Part shown: positions 26,234-34,774 of the stretch, in pieces
How the letters are laid out: every line of letters begins with the position of its first letter
Numbering within the stretch: the stretch's first letter is position 1
Origin: Acidobacteriota bacterium
GTDB taxonomy: Bacteria > Acidobacteriota > Vicinamibacteria > Vicinamibacterales > CAVVIG01
NCBI GenBank assembly: GCA_003222395.1
Contig: QHWB01000031.1
Span: forward strand, 391,834 to 455,833
Length of the DNA: 64,000 nt
Reading direction: 5' to 3'
Position numbers and translations under genes: made by a program
The notes under the pieces: generated by a model
Database searches by the model: none
Seen by the model: the letters and a program-made list of their open reading frames with translations, nothing else
Told to the model about the DNA's origin: nothing

Positions 26234-26850
26234 CTCCTCAACCTTTTCCGCCTCGCGCCACGCACCAGATATGGCCGGAGCGTCGCCTCGAGGTCGTCGC
26301 GCAAGCGCCCAGCAGCGGAGCCCTCCCGATACAACGTCCACGCCAGGAAAGAACCATCAAGCGTGACCTCGATCATGCGCGCCAGCGCCCGGACGTCTGT
26401 ACCAGCGCGCAGTTCGCCCGCAACGACGGCGTCGGCCAGCAGCTGCTCGTAACGAGCCCTAGCGGCGCGCCCAAGCCGCAGCAAATGTCTGCGGAGCACC
26501 GGGTCCGCCAAGTCGTTCTGCAGGTACGCGAGATTCCGCACCGCGGCGCGGGGCGACTCGGCCAGCTTGGCGTGCACCGCCGTGACGGCGCGCAGTGCCC
26601 TGAGCGGTGAAGACGTCCGTGCGGTGCGAGGCGCACCAAAGCCGATATCGCCGGTGGCAGCGGCGTACCGCGCGTGCGCGTGCAGCAACTCACGCTTGGA
26701 GCCAAACCGCTGCACCAGGGCGCCCGCCGTCACGCCCGCCTCCGCCGCGATTGCGCCGAGCGTCAGCTCCGCGGGCCCGACGCGCAGCATCACCCGCACC
26801 ATCGCCGCGAATACATCGGTATCCTCCGCCTTCCGGCGTCGTGGGCTCAT
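26230..26850 (-). CDS. TetR family transcriptional regulator
   Basis: A 206-residue protein. The N-terminal helix-turn-helix domain occupies residues 10-55 (LTLGAIAAEAGVTAGALVQ, then RFGSKRELLHAHARY). The C-terminal ligand/dimer domain has no recognised ligand signature. The ATG at 26850 faces the SDR gene on the other strand, and a 16-base palindrome (26870-26885) lies between the two genes. By the common pattern it represses the SDR gene and itself and is released by a small molecule, likely the SDR substrate or a related compound; this is inference. Confidence 0.92.
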   Translation of the reverse strand: MSPRRRKAEDTDVFAAMVRVMLRVGPAELTLGAIAAEAGVTAGALVQRFGSKRELLHAHARYAAATGDIGFGAPRTARTSSPLRALRAVTAVHAKLAESPRAAVRNLAYLQNDLADPVLRRHLLRLGRAARARYEQLLADAVVAGELRAGTDVRALARMIEVTLDGSFLAWTLYREGSAAGRLRDDLEATLRPYLVRGARRKRLRR

Positions 26851-26869
26851 CGCTGTTCCTTGACATAAA

Positions 26870-26885
26870 CTAAATGGTCGTTTAG
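26870..26885. promoter_or_regulatory. Palindromic operator between tetR-like and SDR genes
   Basis: CTAAATGGTCGTTTAG is a near-perfect palindrome (CTAAA and TTTAG arms, with internal G and C also symmetric) in the 72-base gap between the divergent genes. Position and symmetry fit a TetR-family operator that overlaps both promoters. Confidence 0.65.
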
Positions 26886-26922
26886 CTTGAGTCAAGATAC
26901 GACGACCGCAGAGCGTCCCACA

Positions 26923-27918
26923 ATGACGCCGAAGAGATCGCCTCAGACGCCGCTGACCGGACGCGTGGCGCTCGTGGCCGGCGCAACCCGCGGTGCCGGC
27001 CGCGGCATCGCTCGCGCGCTCGCCGAAGCCGGCGCGACGGTCTACTGCACGGGCCGCAGCGTCACCGGCAAGCCGTCGCCGTACGGGCGGCCGGAGACCA
27101 TCAACGAGACCGCGACGCTGATCAAGGCCGCGAGCGGCACCGCGATCGCCGTGCGCGTCGATCACACGAGCGAGCGCGAGGTCACTGCGCTGTTCCGCCG
27201 GATCCTCCGCTCCCACCACCGCCTCGACGTCGTTGTCGACAGCGTGGCGGGAGAAGATCCACTGTTGAAGCAGCACGGTTTCCTCTGGCAGGCGGATCTC
27301 AGGAACGCCGACGCGATGTTCCGGCAGGGGCTCACCTCGCGCATCATCACGGCGAAGCATGCCGCGCTCGCGATGATGCCAGCGAAGCGTGGCCTGATCG
27401 TGGAAGTCACGGAAAACGACATCATCGGCGGCGGCGCAAACCCGATGGCCCATGCCGTCAAGACCGCGCAGAAGGTGCTCCCGCTCCAGTGGGCCACCGA
27501 GCTCGCGGCGCATGGCATCACTGTCCTCGCCATCACGCCCGGCTTTCTCCGCTCGGAAACGACGCTGCAGCACTTCGGGGTGACCGAAGACACCTGGCGC
27601 GAGGCGGGCAAGAAGGATCCAAACTTCCTGGTGTCGGAGTCGCCGCTGTTCGTGGGGCGCGCGATCGCCGCGCTGGCCGCGGATCCGAAGGTGCGGCACC
27701 GCACAGGCTTGCTCCTCAGCTCGTGGGAGTTGGCGCGCGAGTACGGCTTCACCGACTACGACGGCCGGCGTCCGGACTGGGGGCGCCACAAGATCGACTT
27801 CTCGGTGCTCCCGCCGGAGTGGATCGACCTGTTCCGCACGGGCACCGACCTGGAAATCGAGTGGCTGACGACGCTCGCCGCGCGGGCCAGGAAGTTCCGG
27901 GCAAAGGTCCCGTCTTGA
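26923..27918 (+). CDS. SDR family oxidoreductase
   Basis: A 331-residue short-chain dehydrogenase from the ATG at 26923; an in-frame TTG at 26887 would overlap the operator flank and is less likely. The cofactor motif GATRGAGRGIA lies near residues 20-30, with TGRS after the second strand suggesting NADP preference. The usual YxxxK is replaced by the AHAVKTAQKVL segment: Lys is present but no Tyr is seen four residues before it, so it may belong to an atypical or inactive-type subfamily. C-terminal residues 250-331 form an extension (GFTDYDGRRPDWGRHKID). It is probably controlled by the divergent TetR protein. Confidence 0.88.
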   Translation: MTPKRSPQTPLTGRVALVAGATRGAGRGIARALAEAGATVYCTGRSVTGKPSPYGRPETINETATLIKAASGTAIAVRVDHTSEREVTALFRRILRSHHRLDVVVDSVAGEDPLLKQHGFLWQADLRNADAMFRQGLTSRIITAKHAALAMMPAKRGLIVEVTENDIIGGGANPMAHAVKTAQKVLPLQWATELAAHGITVLAITPGFLRSETTLQHFGVTEDTWREAGKKDPNFLVSESPLFVGRAIAALAADPKVRHRTGLLLSSWELAREYGFTDYDGRRPDWGRHKIDFSVLPPEWIDLFRTGTDLEIEWLTTLAARARKFRAKVPS

Positions 27919-28159
27919 CCCTCGTGTCGCGTGAGAAACCACACGGGACGCTTCAAGGATTTCTATAAACTGCAGAAAGTTCAGAGTTCCGCGAGATTCT
28001 CGGAATCCTCGATGTCAGCAGGTGTCGTGTAGCAGTGGACAACCACAGGCTCGTCCTTCACGAGCGTGCCATCCGTTGCTCATCACGCCAGAGGCCTTCG
28101 CCCTCGGGTAGGCCGTTGCTCCACCAAGTACACGGTCGATGCTCGGAATGAACAGTCGG
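27919..28159. other. Start of a degraded region with a short protein-like scrap
   Basis: No intact gene. On the minus strand, a frame ending at 27981 reads GTLVKDEPVVVHCYTTPADI and then EDSENLAEL before its stop. This looks like a real protein C-terminus without a usable start. It stands downstream of the FlhA/SctV-like scraps and on the same strand, so it may belong to the same lost gene group. Confidence 0.4.
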
Positions 28160-28560
28160 TCATTCGTCGGTCTTGTCCGCTATTGGTCGAAGTGTTTCAC
28201 GGGCGGTGATGCTGAGATTCGGATTGAGCTCCTGATAGGCGAGTACTGCGACGTCGGGCAGTTCCAGCGCGGCCAGCTGTTGCAGAATTGGTCGGACTTC
28301 GGACGATGTCAGCATTGTCGGCGGCCGCCGTTGACGACGATGCAGTATGGCGGTCCGGGAGAGGAATCGAGCGATTGCGTGCAGGTGAACGCCGATGCAG
28401 CCGCCGCGGAGATCCCGAGATCGCGAAACATGTCGCCCAGGAACACGTTCAATCGATCACGAAGGTCCTGACCGCGCGTGCCAGTACCGAAATGCGCGAA
28501 CGGCTGGAGCAGTTCCACCTGCACATCGATCGGCGCCGGCAGGTGAATGGCCCGCGTCAT
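28160..28560 (-). pseudogene. FHIPEP (FlhA/SctV)-like remnant, second copy
   Basis: An ATG at 28560 starts MTRAIHLPAPIDVQVELL and then DLRDRLNVFLGDMFRDLGIS and PGPPYCIVVNGG, resembling the start of the cytosolic domain of type III export gate proteins. The frame closes at 28309. In a shifted frame the sequence resumes at the far end of the same domain: LTSSEVRPILQQLAALELP, then DVAVLAYQELNPN, to a TGA at 28160. About 130 residues between the two parts are missing. The assignment rests on motif recall and was not tested by a search. Confidence 0.55.
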
Positions 28561-28784
28561 CTGGTCAAGCCCTTACACGGAACGGCGCCATGTCGCAGAC
28601 GTGTGTTCGTGCGCTCGGGGAGCAGTTCCTCCTCGGAGAGGACGAACATCGAGGGGAATTCGAGCTCGATCAACTTCCGTACGAAGCGTCTGATTCGGGC
28701 GTTCGCCACGACGACCGCCGCCGCATCCGGATGGACCGCCGCCGCGCGCCGCACCAACGCGAGGACTCGCTGCGGTGGTTCGGG
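28557..28784 (-). pseudogene. FHIPEP (FlhA/SctV)-like C-terminal remnant, first copy
   Basis: The frame ending at 28557 contains ARIRRFVRKLIELEFPSM followed by FVLSEEELLPE. This is the C-terminal end typical of FlhA/SctV export gate proteins, whose consensus is a basic IRRFVRKLIE helix and then a P-x-x-VLS-x-x-E-L strand. Upstream of about 28784 the similarity is lost, and no start or membrane domain is found. Its stop overlaps the start of the second remnant in an ATGA, so the two were probably adjacent genes or tandem domains. Confidence 0.55.
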
Positions 28785-29013
28785 TTGAATCGTCACGACC
28801 GAGCGGTACGACAACCAGAAGCTCGAGAATCTGCAGCTCGCCGCAGCGAAGCTCGAAAGCGGCAAGACATTCAACGCACCGCCGCGCGCGAGCGTTCCGC
28901 CGCCGAACTGTCAAGTTTTTGTCAAGAATTCGGCCGATCGTGAAGAGGAGGGAGATGCAAATCGAGCCGAAGAAATCGAAGATAACCCGCCCGATGATCA
29001 GGATTTAAAAACT

Positions 29014-29087
29014 TGGCTGGGAGGCAGGGATTCGAACCCCGATACCGTGGTCCAGAGCCACGTGTCCTACCGTTGGACGACCTCCCA
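29014..29087 (-). tRNA. tRNA-Gln (anticodon CUG)
   Basis: A 74-base cloverleaf with acceptor TGGGAGG pairing CCTCCCA, the TpsiC arm GGTTCGAATCC, and an anticodon loop CTCTGGA closed by ACGTGG/CCACGT. The anticodon is CUG, reading CAG. Discriminator G and CCA are encoded in the DNA (29014-29017). Confidence 0.93.
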
Positions 29088-29195
29088 GTGCCCGTCGCGC
29101 CTATCACCGGAATGATGAACTTCCGATTATAGCCCAATCCAAAAAGGGACCGGCAAGCGCACGGACACCGGGCGTCGCTCAATGCATCGCGATCG

Positions 29196-29459
29196 TTATG
29201 TCAGATTCTCATTCCGCACGTCGCCCATCATGTCGCCGCCGACATTCTGATCCGCCGCCGGTTCGCTCTGCACGTCGCCCGTCTGCTGCTGCTTCCGACG
29301 ATGACTCGCCATCCCGCCCTTGCGGCCAGCTTCTCTCGCTTCCTCGCTGGTCCACTCGTGCGCCGTCCCTTTCTGATGCGCAGCCTTCCCGCCCTTACTG
29401 GCGATCTCGCGCTGCTTCGCTCGATCCATCGATGCAAAACCGCGATCCTCTTTTGCCAC
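29196..29459 (-). CDS. KGG-repeat general stress protein
   Basis: An 87-residue hydrophilic protein. The GTG at 29459 is preceded by a strong GGAGGGA site. Two KGG motifs lie in EIASKGGKAAHQKGTAHEW and EAGRKGGMASHRRKQ, the hallmark of the stress-induced KGG family (GsiB/YciG-like), small disordered proteins linked to desiccation or starvation. The C-terminal 30 residues are Gln/Asn/Asp-rich. It stands alone between tRNA-Gln and gltX. Confidence 0.9.
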   Translation of the reverse strand: MAKEDRGFASMDRAKQREIASKGGKAAHQKGTAHEWTSEEAREAGRKGGMASHRRKQQQTGDVQSEPAADQNVGGDMMGDVRNENLT

Positions 29460-29672
29460 GTTCCCTCCTGCTCCTCGCACGCGGGTGTGCTCGCGAACAC
29501 TCGGGCTGCAACCGATGTGCCACGATATTCCCTAACTCTCAGCAATACAAGCACTTAGGAAATGATTTTCCGCTGAAAACGGTACGCCGTTTGTCGAGTG
29601 GAAAACGAACTCCACTCGACCGGCAAGCGTCGACGGCTCAGCGAGTTGTCCAAGGGAAACGGAAGGGAATGA

Positions 29673-31139
29673 TTAGGAACGCGAGGGCGAGGCCAACTGC
29701 ACGGCGGCCACCAACCGCCGGTGGACGGTGTCGCGGCCGAGAAGCGCGAGCACTTCGAAGAGACCTGGACTTACCGTTTTTCCCGTGACACCGACCCGAA
29801 CCGCGTGGATGAGCGTAGCTGCTTTCACACTGCGCGCGTCAGCTGTCAATCGCAGCGCCTCCTCGATCGCCGTCATCTCGAACGTCGGCAGCTGCGCGAA
29901 CGCCGCGTCGAGCGCGTGAAGGTGCCCGGCCATATCCTCGCCCAGATGTTTGTCGACCGCACTCCGATCGTACTCGACCTCGTCGGTAAAGAAGTACCGG
30001 CCCTGTGAGACAAAATCTCCAAGCCGTTTCGCGCGAGGCTTCAACAGCTCGAGGACTGCGAAGAACCATGCATGTCGATTGGTGAAGTAATCGTCACGCC
30101 ACAATCCGGCCGCTTCGAGCGACGGCTTGACCCGGACGCCGAGCTCGTCGGGCGGCAGCCGCGCGATGTGCTGTTGATTGAACCACTCGAGTTTGTCGGG
30201 ATTGAACACGGCGTTGCCGCCGCCGATGCCTTCGAGCGCGAACGATCGGACGAGCTCGTCGCGCGTGTACAGTTCCACTTCCGCACTGCCGGGAGACCAG
30301 CCAAGCAACGCGAGAAAGTTGACCATCGCTTCGGGAAGAAACCCCTGTCGCGAGTACTCCATTACCGATGTCGCGCCGTGACGCTTGCTGAGCCGTTTCT
30401 TGTCCGGACCCAGAATCAGCGGGACATGCGCGAACTGCGGCGCATCGGCCCCAATCGCGCGGTAGAGGAGGATCTGTTTCGGCGTGTTCGAGATGTGATC
30501 GTCTCCGCGCACCACATGACTGATCTTCATCTCGGCATCGTCGACGACGACCGACAGCTGGTACGTGGGATGACCGTCGGATCGCAGGATGACGAAGTCC
30601 TCGATGTTCGCACCGTCCATCTCGATCGCGCCGTGGACGAGATCGTCGAAGCGGATCGGACCGTCCGGCACCTTCACTCGAATCGCACGCGGAAGGCGAG
30701 TGCGCTCGCGCTCGGCGACGGCGTCGGCGGTCAATCGGCAGCAGGTTCGATCGTATTTCCACCCGCCGCTCGTCTGCTCGGCGGCTTCGCGCTTCGCCTT
30801 CAGCTCTTCGGCGGTGCAATAGCAGTAGTACGCGCTGCCCTGCGCGACGAGCCGCTCGGCCGTCGAGCGGTAATGCTCGCGTCGCTCTGATTGGAAGTAC
30901 GGACCGTACGGACCGTCCACTTTCGGACCCTCATCCCAGTCGAGGCCGAGCCAGCGCAGTCCGTCGAGAATGCCCTCCACCATATCCGACGACGATCGCT
31001 CGACGTCGGTGTCTTCGATGCGGAGCACGAACACACCGCGATGGCGGCGGGCGAACAGCCAGTTGAACAGCGCCGTGCGCGCCCCGCCGACGTGCAGATA
31101 ACCGGTTGGAGATGGAGCGAACCGAACGCGGGGAACCAT
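29673..31139 (-). CDS. gltX: Glutamyl-tRNA synthetase
   Basis: A 488-residue class I synthetase. The HIGH-type motif is in FAPSPTGYLHVGGARTALFN (residues 6-25), and the KMSKS-type motif is KRLSKRHG near 245-252. The CYC-containing zinc-like segment (SAYYCYCTAEEL) lies near 107-118, and the anticodon-binding helical domain fills the C-terminus. The ATG at 31139 gives the conserved MVPRVRFAPSPTG start; the frame is open further upstream to 31187 without homology. Whether it is discriminating (tRNA-Glu only) or also charges tRNA-Gln cannot be told from sequence here; a tRNA-Gln gene is about 600 bases downstream. Confidence 0.96.
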   Translation of the reverse strand: MVPRVRFAPSPTGYLHVGGARTALFNWLFARRHRGVFVLRIEDTDVERSSSDMVEGILDGLRWLGLDWDEGPKVDGPYGPYFQSERREHYRSTAERLVAQGSAYYCYCTAEELKAKREAAEQTSGGWKYDRTCCRLTADAVAERERTRLPRAIRVKVPDGPIRFDDLVHGAIEMDGANIEDFVILRSDGHPTYQLSVVVDDAEMKISHVVRGDDHISNTPKQILLYRAIGADAPQFAHVPLILGPDKKRLSKRHGATSVMEYSRQGFLPEAMVNFLALLGWSPGSAEVELYTRDELVRSFALEGIGGGNAVFNPDKLEWFNQQHIARLPPDELGVRVKPSLEAAGLWRDDYFTNRHAWFFAVLELLKPRAKRLGDFVSQGRYFFTDEVEYDRSAVDKHLGEDMAGHLHALDAAFAQLPTFEMTAIEEALRLTADARSVKAATLIHAVRVGVTGKTVSPGLFEVLALLGRDTVHRRLVAAVQLASPSRS

Positions 31140-31277
31140 TGAAGTGGCGAAGTACTGGAGACCACTATCGCAACCGGTGACGTCCACCGTCGCCCCTTCG
31201 CGCGACGGTGGACATCCTTGCGCGCGCTTGAAATCACTGGGCTTGCCGTCCGTAGCGCGCCGAAAGCGAGCGAAGGA

Positions 31278-31371
31278 TGGCGGTGAGGCAGGGATTCGAA
31301 CCCTGGATACAGCTTTTAGGCCGTATAACGGTTTAGCAAACCGCCGCCTTCAGCCTCTCGGCCACCTCACC
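31278..31371 (-). tRNA. tRNA-Ser (anticodon GCU)
   Basis: A 94-base class II tRNA with acceptor GGTGAGG pairing CCTCACC, anticodon loop TTGCTAA (GCU, reading AGC/AGU), and a long variable arm. The TpsiC arm GGTTCGAATCC is present and CCA is encoded. Confidence 0.93.
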
Positions 31372-31504
31372 TTTGCGGTCGTTGGTCGTCAGTCCTTGGT
31401 CGTCCGGTCGCCGGTCTTTGGGCCATTCGTCGCGTCGCCGGTCGAGCTTCCGAGGACGAACGACCGACAACGAACGGCCGGCGACTTAACGACCAACGGT
31501 CATT
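31372..31504. repeat. Spacer of short-word inverted repeats
   Basis: The gap is built from variants of GGTCGTTGGTCGT and CCGGTCGCCGG on the left and their complements (CCGGCGACTTAACGACC, CGACCAACGGTC) on the right. The whole can fold back on itself. It has no coding potential and resembles the GGGATTC spacers of this window in design but not in sequence. Confidence 0.6.
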
Positions 31505-31849
31505 TTAGCGTTTCTTTCCGGCCTTGCGCTTGCCGCCGGCCTTGCGCGCGGCTTTACGCGCTGGCTTGCGAGCGCCGGCTTTCCTCGCGCGCTTCTTGCC
31601 GGCAGATTTCTTCGCGCCCTTGCGACCGCCGCCGCCACCACCCCCGCCTGCGGCCTTGCGAGCGCCGCCCGACTTGCGCGCGCCCGACGACTTGCGCGAC
31701 CGCGCGCCGCCCGAGGTCCGTCCGCCAGGTTGCGCCCTGCCTTCGCCTTCGCCTTCACCAGCGCCGGCGCCGGCCTCGCCGATGTCCCCGGCGCCGCCGC
31801 CCAGTTCGTCGTCCGGCATACCCATTCCGCTGTCGAAATCGTCCTGCAT
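31505..31849 (-). CDS. Histone H1-like basic-tail protein
   Basis: A 114-residue low-complexity protein. Residues 1-38 are acidic and glycine-rich (DDFDSGMGMPDDELGGG). From about residue 45 it is Lys/Arg/Ala/Gly/Ser-rich with (A)RK(A/S/G) repeats, such as ARKAGARKPARKAARKAG, like eukaryotic H1 tails and bacterial AlgP/Hc-type proteins. The ATG at 31849 has GAGGG six bases upstream. It probably binds DNA or RNA non-specifically. The acidic head could shield the tail, but this is inference. It stands apart from its neighbours. Confidence 0.8.
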   Translation of the reverse strand: MQDDFDSGMGMPDDELGGGAGDIGEAGAGAGEGEGEGRAQPGGRTSGGARSRKSSGARKSGGARKAAGGGGGGGGRKGAKKSAGKKRARKAGARKPARKAARKAGGKRKAGKKR

Positions 31850-31886
31850 ATGCGCCCTCGTTGTGAATTGTTCGAGCGGCCTAGTC

Positions 31887-33314
31887 TTATTGAAGTCGGC
31901 TATACAAATCAAGAATGGCGTCGATCGCGCGCCGGCACACGGCGCAGAACGGAACGGCGTCGCGCGTGAACATGATGCAGTCCGCCTGCGGACGGTAGTA
32001 GCCGCGCGCCTCGTAGTTCGCGCCCTCGAATGCGCCGACTTTTCCGGCGTACGGGCCGCTGTTCAGCAACGCGGTGTCGTGGCGCTGTTCCTCGCGAAAC
32101 AGCGCGTCCATTTCAGCTTCGGGCCGGTTCGCCGCGCGAATGTCGCGCCGCTTCTGCTGCGCCTCTTTCGTGTAGCGCTCGAACTCTTCCTTCGCCCACG
32201 GCGTCGGCAGCGGCATTCGCGGCTCGACGAGATCTCGCCACTTCAAGGAAGCGGGATCGAGGAGCGCCGTGGCGTTCGGCTCCCACGGCTCGACGCGATC
32301 GGCCGCCGGAAGATATGCGACGTCGGACGTGTAGTACTCGTCCGCGAGCCCGGCGATGTGGTGACCGAACTCGTGCACGAAGACGTACGGCGCCCACGCG
32401 TTGTCCGCTGCGACCGTGCTGTACAGACCGTAGATGCCCCCGCCGCCGTACGTGGCGCTGTTGACGAGGATTTCGACGACATCGTACGGCGCGTTCGCGG
32501 CGATCTCTCGAAAGGCCTTGTTCTCGAACGTCAGCACGTAGCGCTCGGTGTCGAAGGCATCGAAGGTGGCGCCGAGCGGCGATCGCCGGTAGACATGTTG
32601 CGAAGGTCGCGAGACGCCGGACCGCAACGCCGCAGGACACAATCCCCACACGTTGACGTCGCGGCGTCGCTCCTTGAAGGGGGACGTCTGAAACAGCACG
32701 TCGGCAAGACGACGCGCGTCGCGCTCGAACTTGCCGCGCTCGGCCGCCGTGTACCCGTCGCCGAGGATCAGGAGGTCGAGCTTTTCGGACGGATCGCCGC
32801 TTCGCTGGATCGCGAGAAGCGGTCCGGCGTCGGGCGATGCGGCATCGGGCACGATGAACTTGTCCGACGGATCCACGGTCAGGGTCCAGATGTCACGAAA
32901 CGCGTTCTTCGGATCGCGTTTGCTGACGACGATGCGCACCGGTTTGTCAGGCGCCGGAAAGCGGAGCGATTCCGAGAACGTCCGATGGATGGACTTCGCT
33001 TCGGCGGTCGTCTCCCATTCTCCGTAAATTGAGCTGAAGCCGCGCGAATACACAATCCTTCCGGCCGCGGCGTCTGCGACTTCGAAAAAATATTTGCCGC
33101 GGTTCGTCTCGTCGATCGGCCGCGCCGGATTACCGGGCCAGGCCAGCGGCTCGGTGACGACGCGGTCGAGGCTGAAGCGCTCTTCTGTCGCGTTTCCCGT
33201 ATGGTAGAAGTCGACGCGCATCGTCTTCGGCGCGGCGATTGCCGCAGCCGGCACGACCAGCATCGAAACGAAGAGGATCACCCTCAGGATCGATTTCGTC
33301 GCTTGATGTGACAT
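31887..33314 (-). CDS. Secreted M64 family zinc peptidase
   Basis: A 475-residue protein with a signal peptide (1-28). The zinc motif VHEFGHHIAGLADEYY lies near residues 311-326, with HEFGHH giving two His ligands and the catalytic Glu, as in IgA-peptidase M64 proteins. A beta-rich domain precedes it (residues 30-150), and the region with ILGDGYTAAERGKFERDA near 185-202 is also typical of this family. The ATG at 33314 overlaps the permease stop by one base (TGATG), so the genes form one unit: amidohydrolase, permease, peptidase. Exported peptidase plus amino-acid permease suggests use of peptides, which is an inference. Confidence 0.92.
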   Translation of the reverse strand: MSHQATKSILRVILFVSMLVVPAAAIAAPKTMRVDFYHTGNATEERFSLDRVVTEPLAWPGNPARPIDETNRGKYFFEVADAAAGRIVYSRGFSSIYGEWETTAEAKSIHRTFSESLRFPAPDKPVRIVVSKRDPKNAFRDIWTLTVDPSDKFIVPDAASPDAGPLLAIQRSGDPSEKLDLLILGDGYTAAERGKFERDARRLADVLFQTSPFKERRRDVNVWGLCPAALRSGVSRPSQHVYRRSPLGATFDAFDTERYVLTFENKAFREIAANAPYDVVEILVNSATYGGGGIYGLYSTVAADNAWAPYVFVHEFGHHIAGLADEYYTSDVAYLPAADRVEPWEPNATALLDPASLKWRDLVEPRMPLPTPWAKEEFERYTKEAQQKRRDIRAANRPEAEMDALFREEQRHDTALLNSGPYAGKVGAFEGANYEARGYYRPQADCIMFTRDAVPFCAVCRRAIDAILDLYSRLQ

Positions 33315-34774
33315 CAGGCGGACGCCGATCGGCGACGGCCGATCAAGTAGATGACCGCACCGATGGCGACGAGCGCCAGCGACGACCCGACGACCTTCAC
33401 GACGGCAAGCATCTTGTTCGGCTCGTCGTCGGCTGGAACGCACGCGAGCACGATCGACACCGCGGTCGTCACGAATCCGAGGGCCGCCAGCGCGATCGCC
33501 GCCGTCGATCCTCCGGGGACGCGGATCACATCCGGCCCGGCGGGCTCGCGCTGCAGCACGATCATTGCCGCAAACATGAAGAGAAACGGGATGAAATACG
33601 CGATGATCCCCATGCTGACCAGCGCGTCGTATGCGCCGCGCACCGACGTCCCGGCCTGGCCGATGAAGACGAAGAACGCCGCGATGAGCGCTTGCACGAG
33701 CAGCGCGACGTACGGCGTCCGCCACCGCGGATGGAGGCGGCCGAACATCGGCGGCAGAAACCGATCGATGCCTGCAACGAACGGCAGGCGCGCGGTCGCC
33801 GCGAACCATCCGCCAACGCCGCCAAACGCGTTCAGGCTGACGAATGCCGCGACGATCGGCGCGAGCCACGACACGCCGACGCGACCCGTCATCGCCTGAA
33901 TCGCCTGCATGATGCCCTGCAGGCCAGAGATCTGTTCCTTTGGTATCGCGAGCAGCACCATCAGCGTTCCTATGAGATAAAGAACGGTCATGATCGCGCC
34001 GGCCGCCAGAATCGCGCGCGGAATCGTCCGGCGTGGATGCTCGATCTCCTCGCCCATCGTCGATGCGCTCTCGACGCCGCCGAATGCAAACGCGATCGTC
34101 GACCAGAAAATGACGTCCTTGAGGGTGGTGTTCGGAACGAACGCACGCGCGGGCATCGGCGTTGCCGACCCGAAGCGCGACCACGACAGGATGCCGAGCA
34201 CGAGGAGAAACAGCATCGGCACCCAGCTCGCGACCGCGCCGACGTTGTTCAGCCACTTGCCGACGTTCAACCCCACGACGTTCAGCGTGACGGCCAGAAC
34301 GAGGCCGCTCATCGCGACGATGATGAAGTACGTGCTGTTCGACGACAGCGGCTGCGACGCCGCGCCGCCCCCGGGGAACATGTACAGCGCGTTCGCCGCC
34401 GCAAAGTACAAGAGCCCTGGCAAATACGGCAGGTTCGATCCCCAGTACGTCCATCCGGTCATGAACGCGGGAAACGGTCCGAAGGCCCGCTTGCTCCAGA
34501 CGTAGACACCGCCCTCCTCCGGATAGCGCGACGACAACTCGAGCACGGTGAACACGAGCGGGACGAACAGACCGAGCGCCGCGATGACCCAGATGACGAG
34601 CGCGCTCGGACCGGCAGCCGCTGCGGTCGCGATCCAGCGCAGGCTGAAACCAGTGACCAGATAGAAAAGGAACAGGTCGCGAAACGTGAGGACCCGGCGT
34701 AACCCGTGTGAAGCTTCGACCGGCTCACACTCGCCGCGAGCACCGCCGAGCGGCGACGAACTCGGCGTCGTCAT
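33314..34774 (-). CDS. APC family amino acid permease
   Basis: A 486-residue integral membrane protein with about twelve transmembrane segments. The N-terminal signature region FYLVTGFSLRWIATAAAAG and the conserved EEGGVYVWSKRAFG loop after TM2 identify the amino acid-polyamine-organocation superfamily; FGGVESASTMGEEIEHPRRT is the canonical TM6-loop motif. Substrate cannot be assigned. The start overlaps the amidohydrolase stop (ATGA) and the stop overlaps the M64 peptidase start, showing tight coupling. Confidence 0.93.
   Translation of the reverse strand: MTTPSSSPLGGARGECEPVEASHGLRRVLTFRDLFLFYLVTGFSLRWIATAAAAGPSALVIWVIAALGLFVPLVFTVLELSSRYPEEGGVYVWSKRAFGPFPAFMTGWTYWGSNLPYLPGLLYFAAANALYMFPGGGAASQPLSSNSTYFIIVAMSGLVLAVTLNVVGLNVGKWLNNVGAVASWVPMLFLLVLGILSWSRFGSATPMPARAFVPNTTLKDVIFWSTIAFAFGGVESASTMGEEIEHPRRTIPRAILAAGAIMTVLYLIGTLMVLLAIPKEQISGLQGIMQAIQAMTGRVGVSWLAPIVAAFVSLNAFGGVGGWFAATARLPFVAGIDRFLPPMFGRLHPRWRTPYVALLVQALIAAFFVFIGQAGTSVRGAYDALVSMGIIAYFIPFLFMFAAMIVLQREPAGPDVIRVPGGSTAAIALAALGFVTTAVSIVLACVPADDEPNKMLAVVKVVGSSLALVAIGAVIYLIGRRRSASA

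Noticed and set aside
28788..29008. A plus-strand protein-like frame (contains LENLQLAAAKLESGKTFNA)
   Set aside because: It begins directly after a stop, has no start codon and overlaps the FHIPEP-like remnant; it may be a scrap but cannot be supported as a gene.
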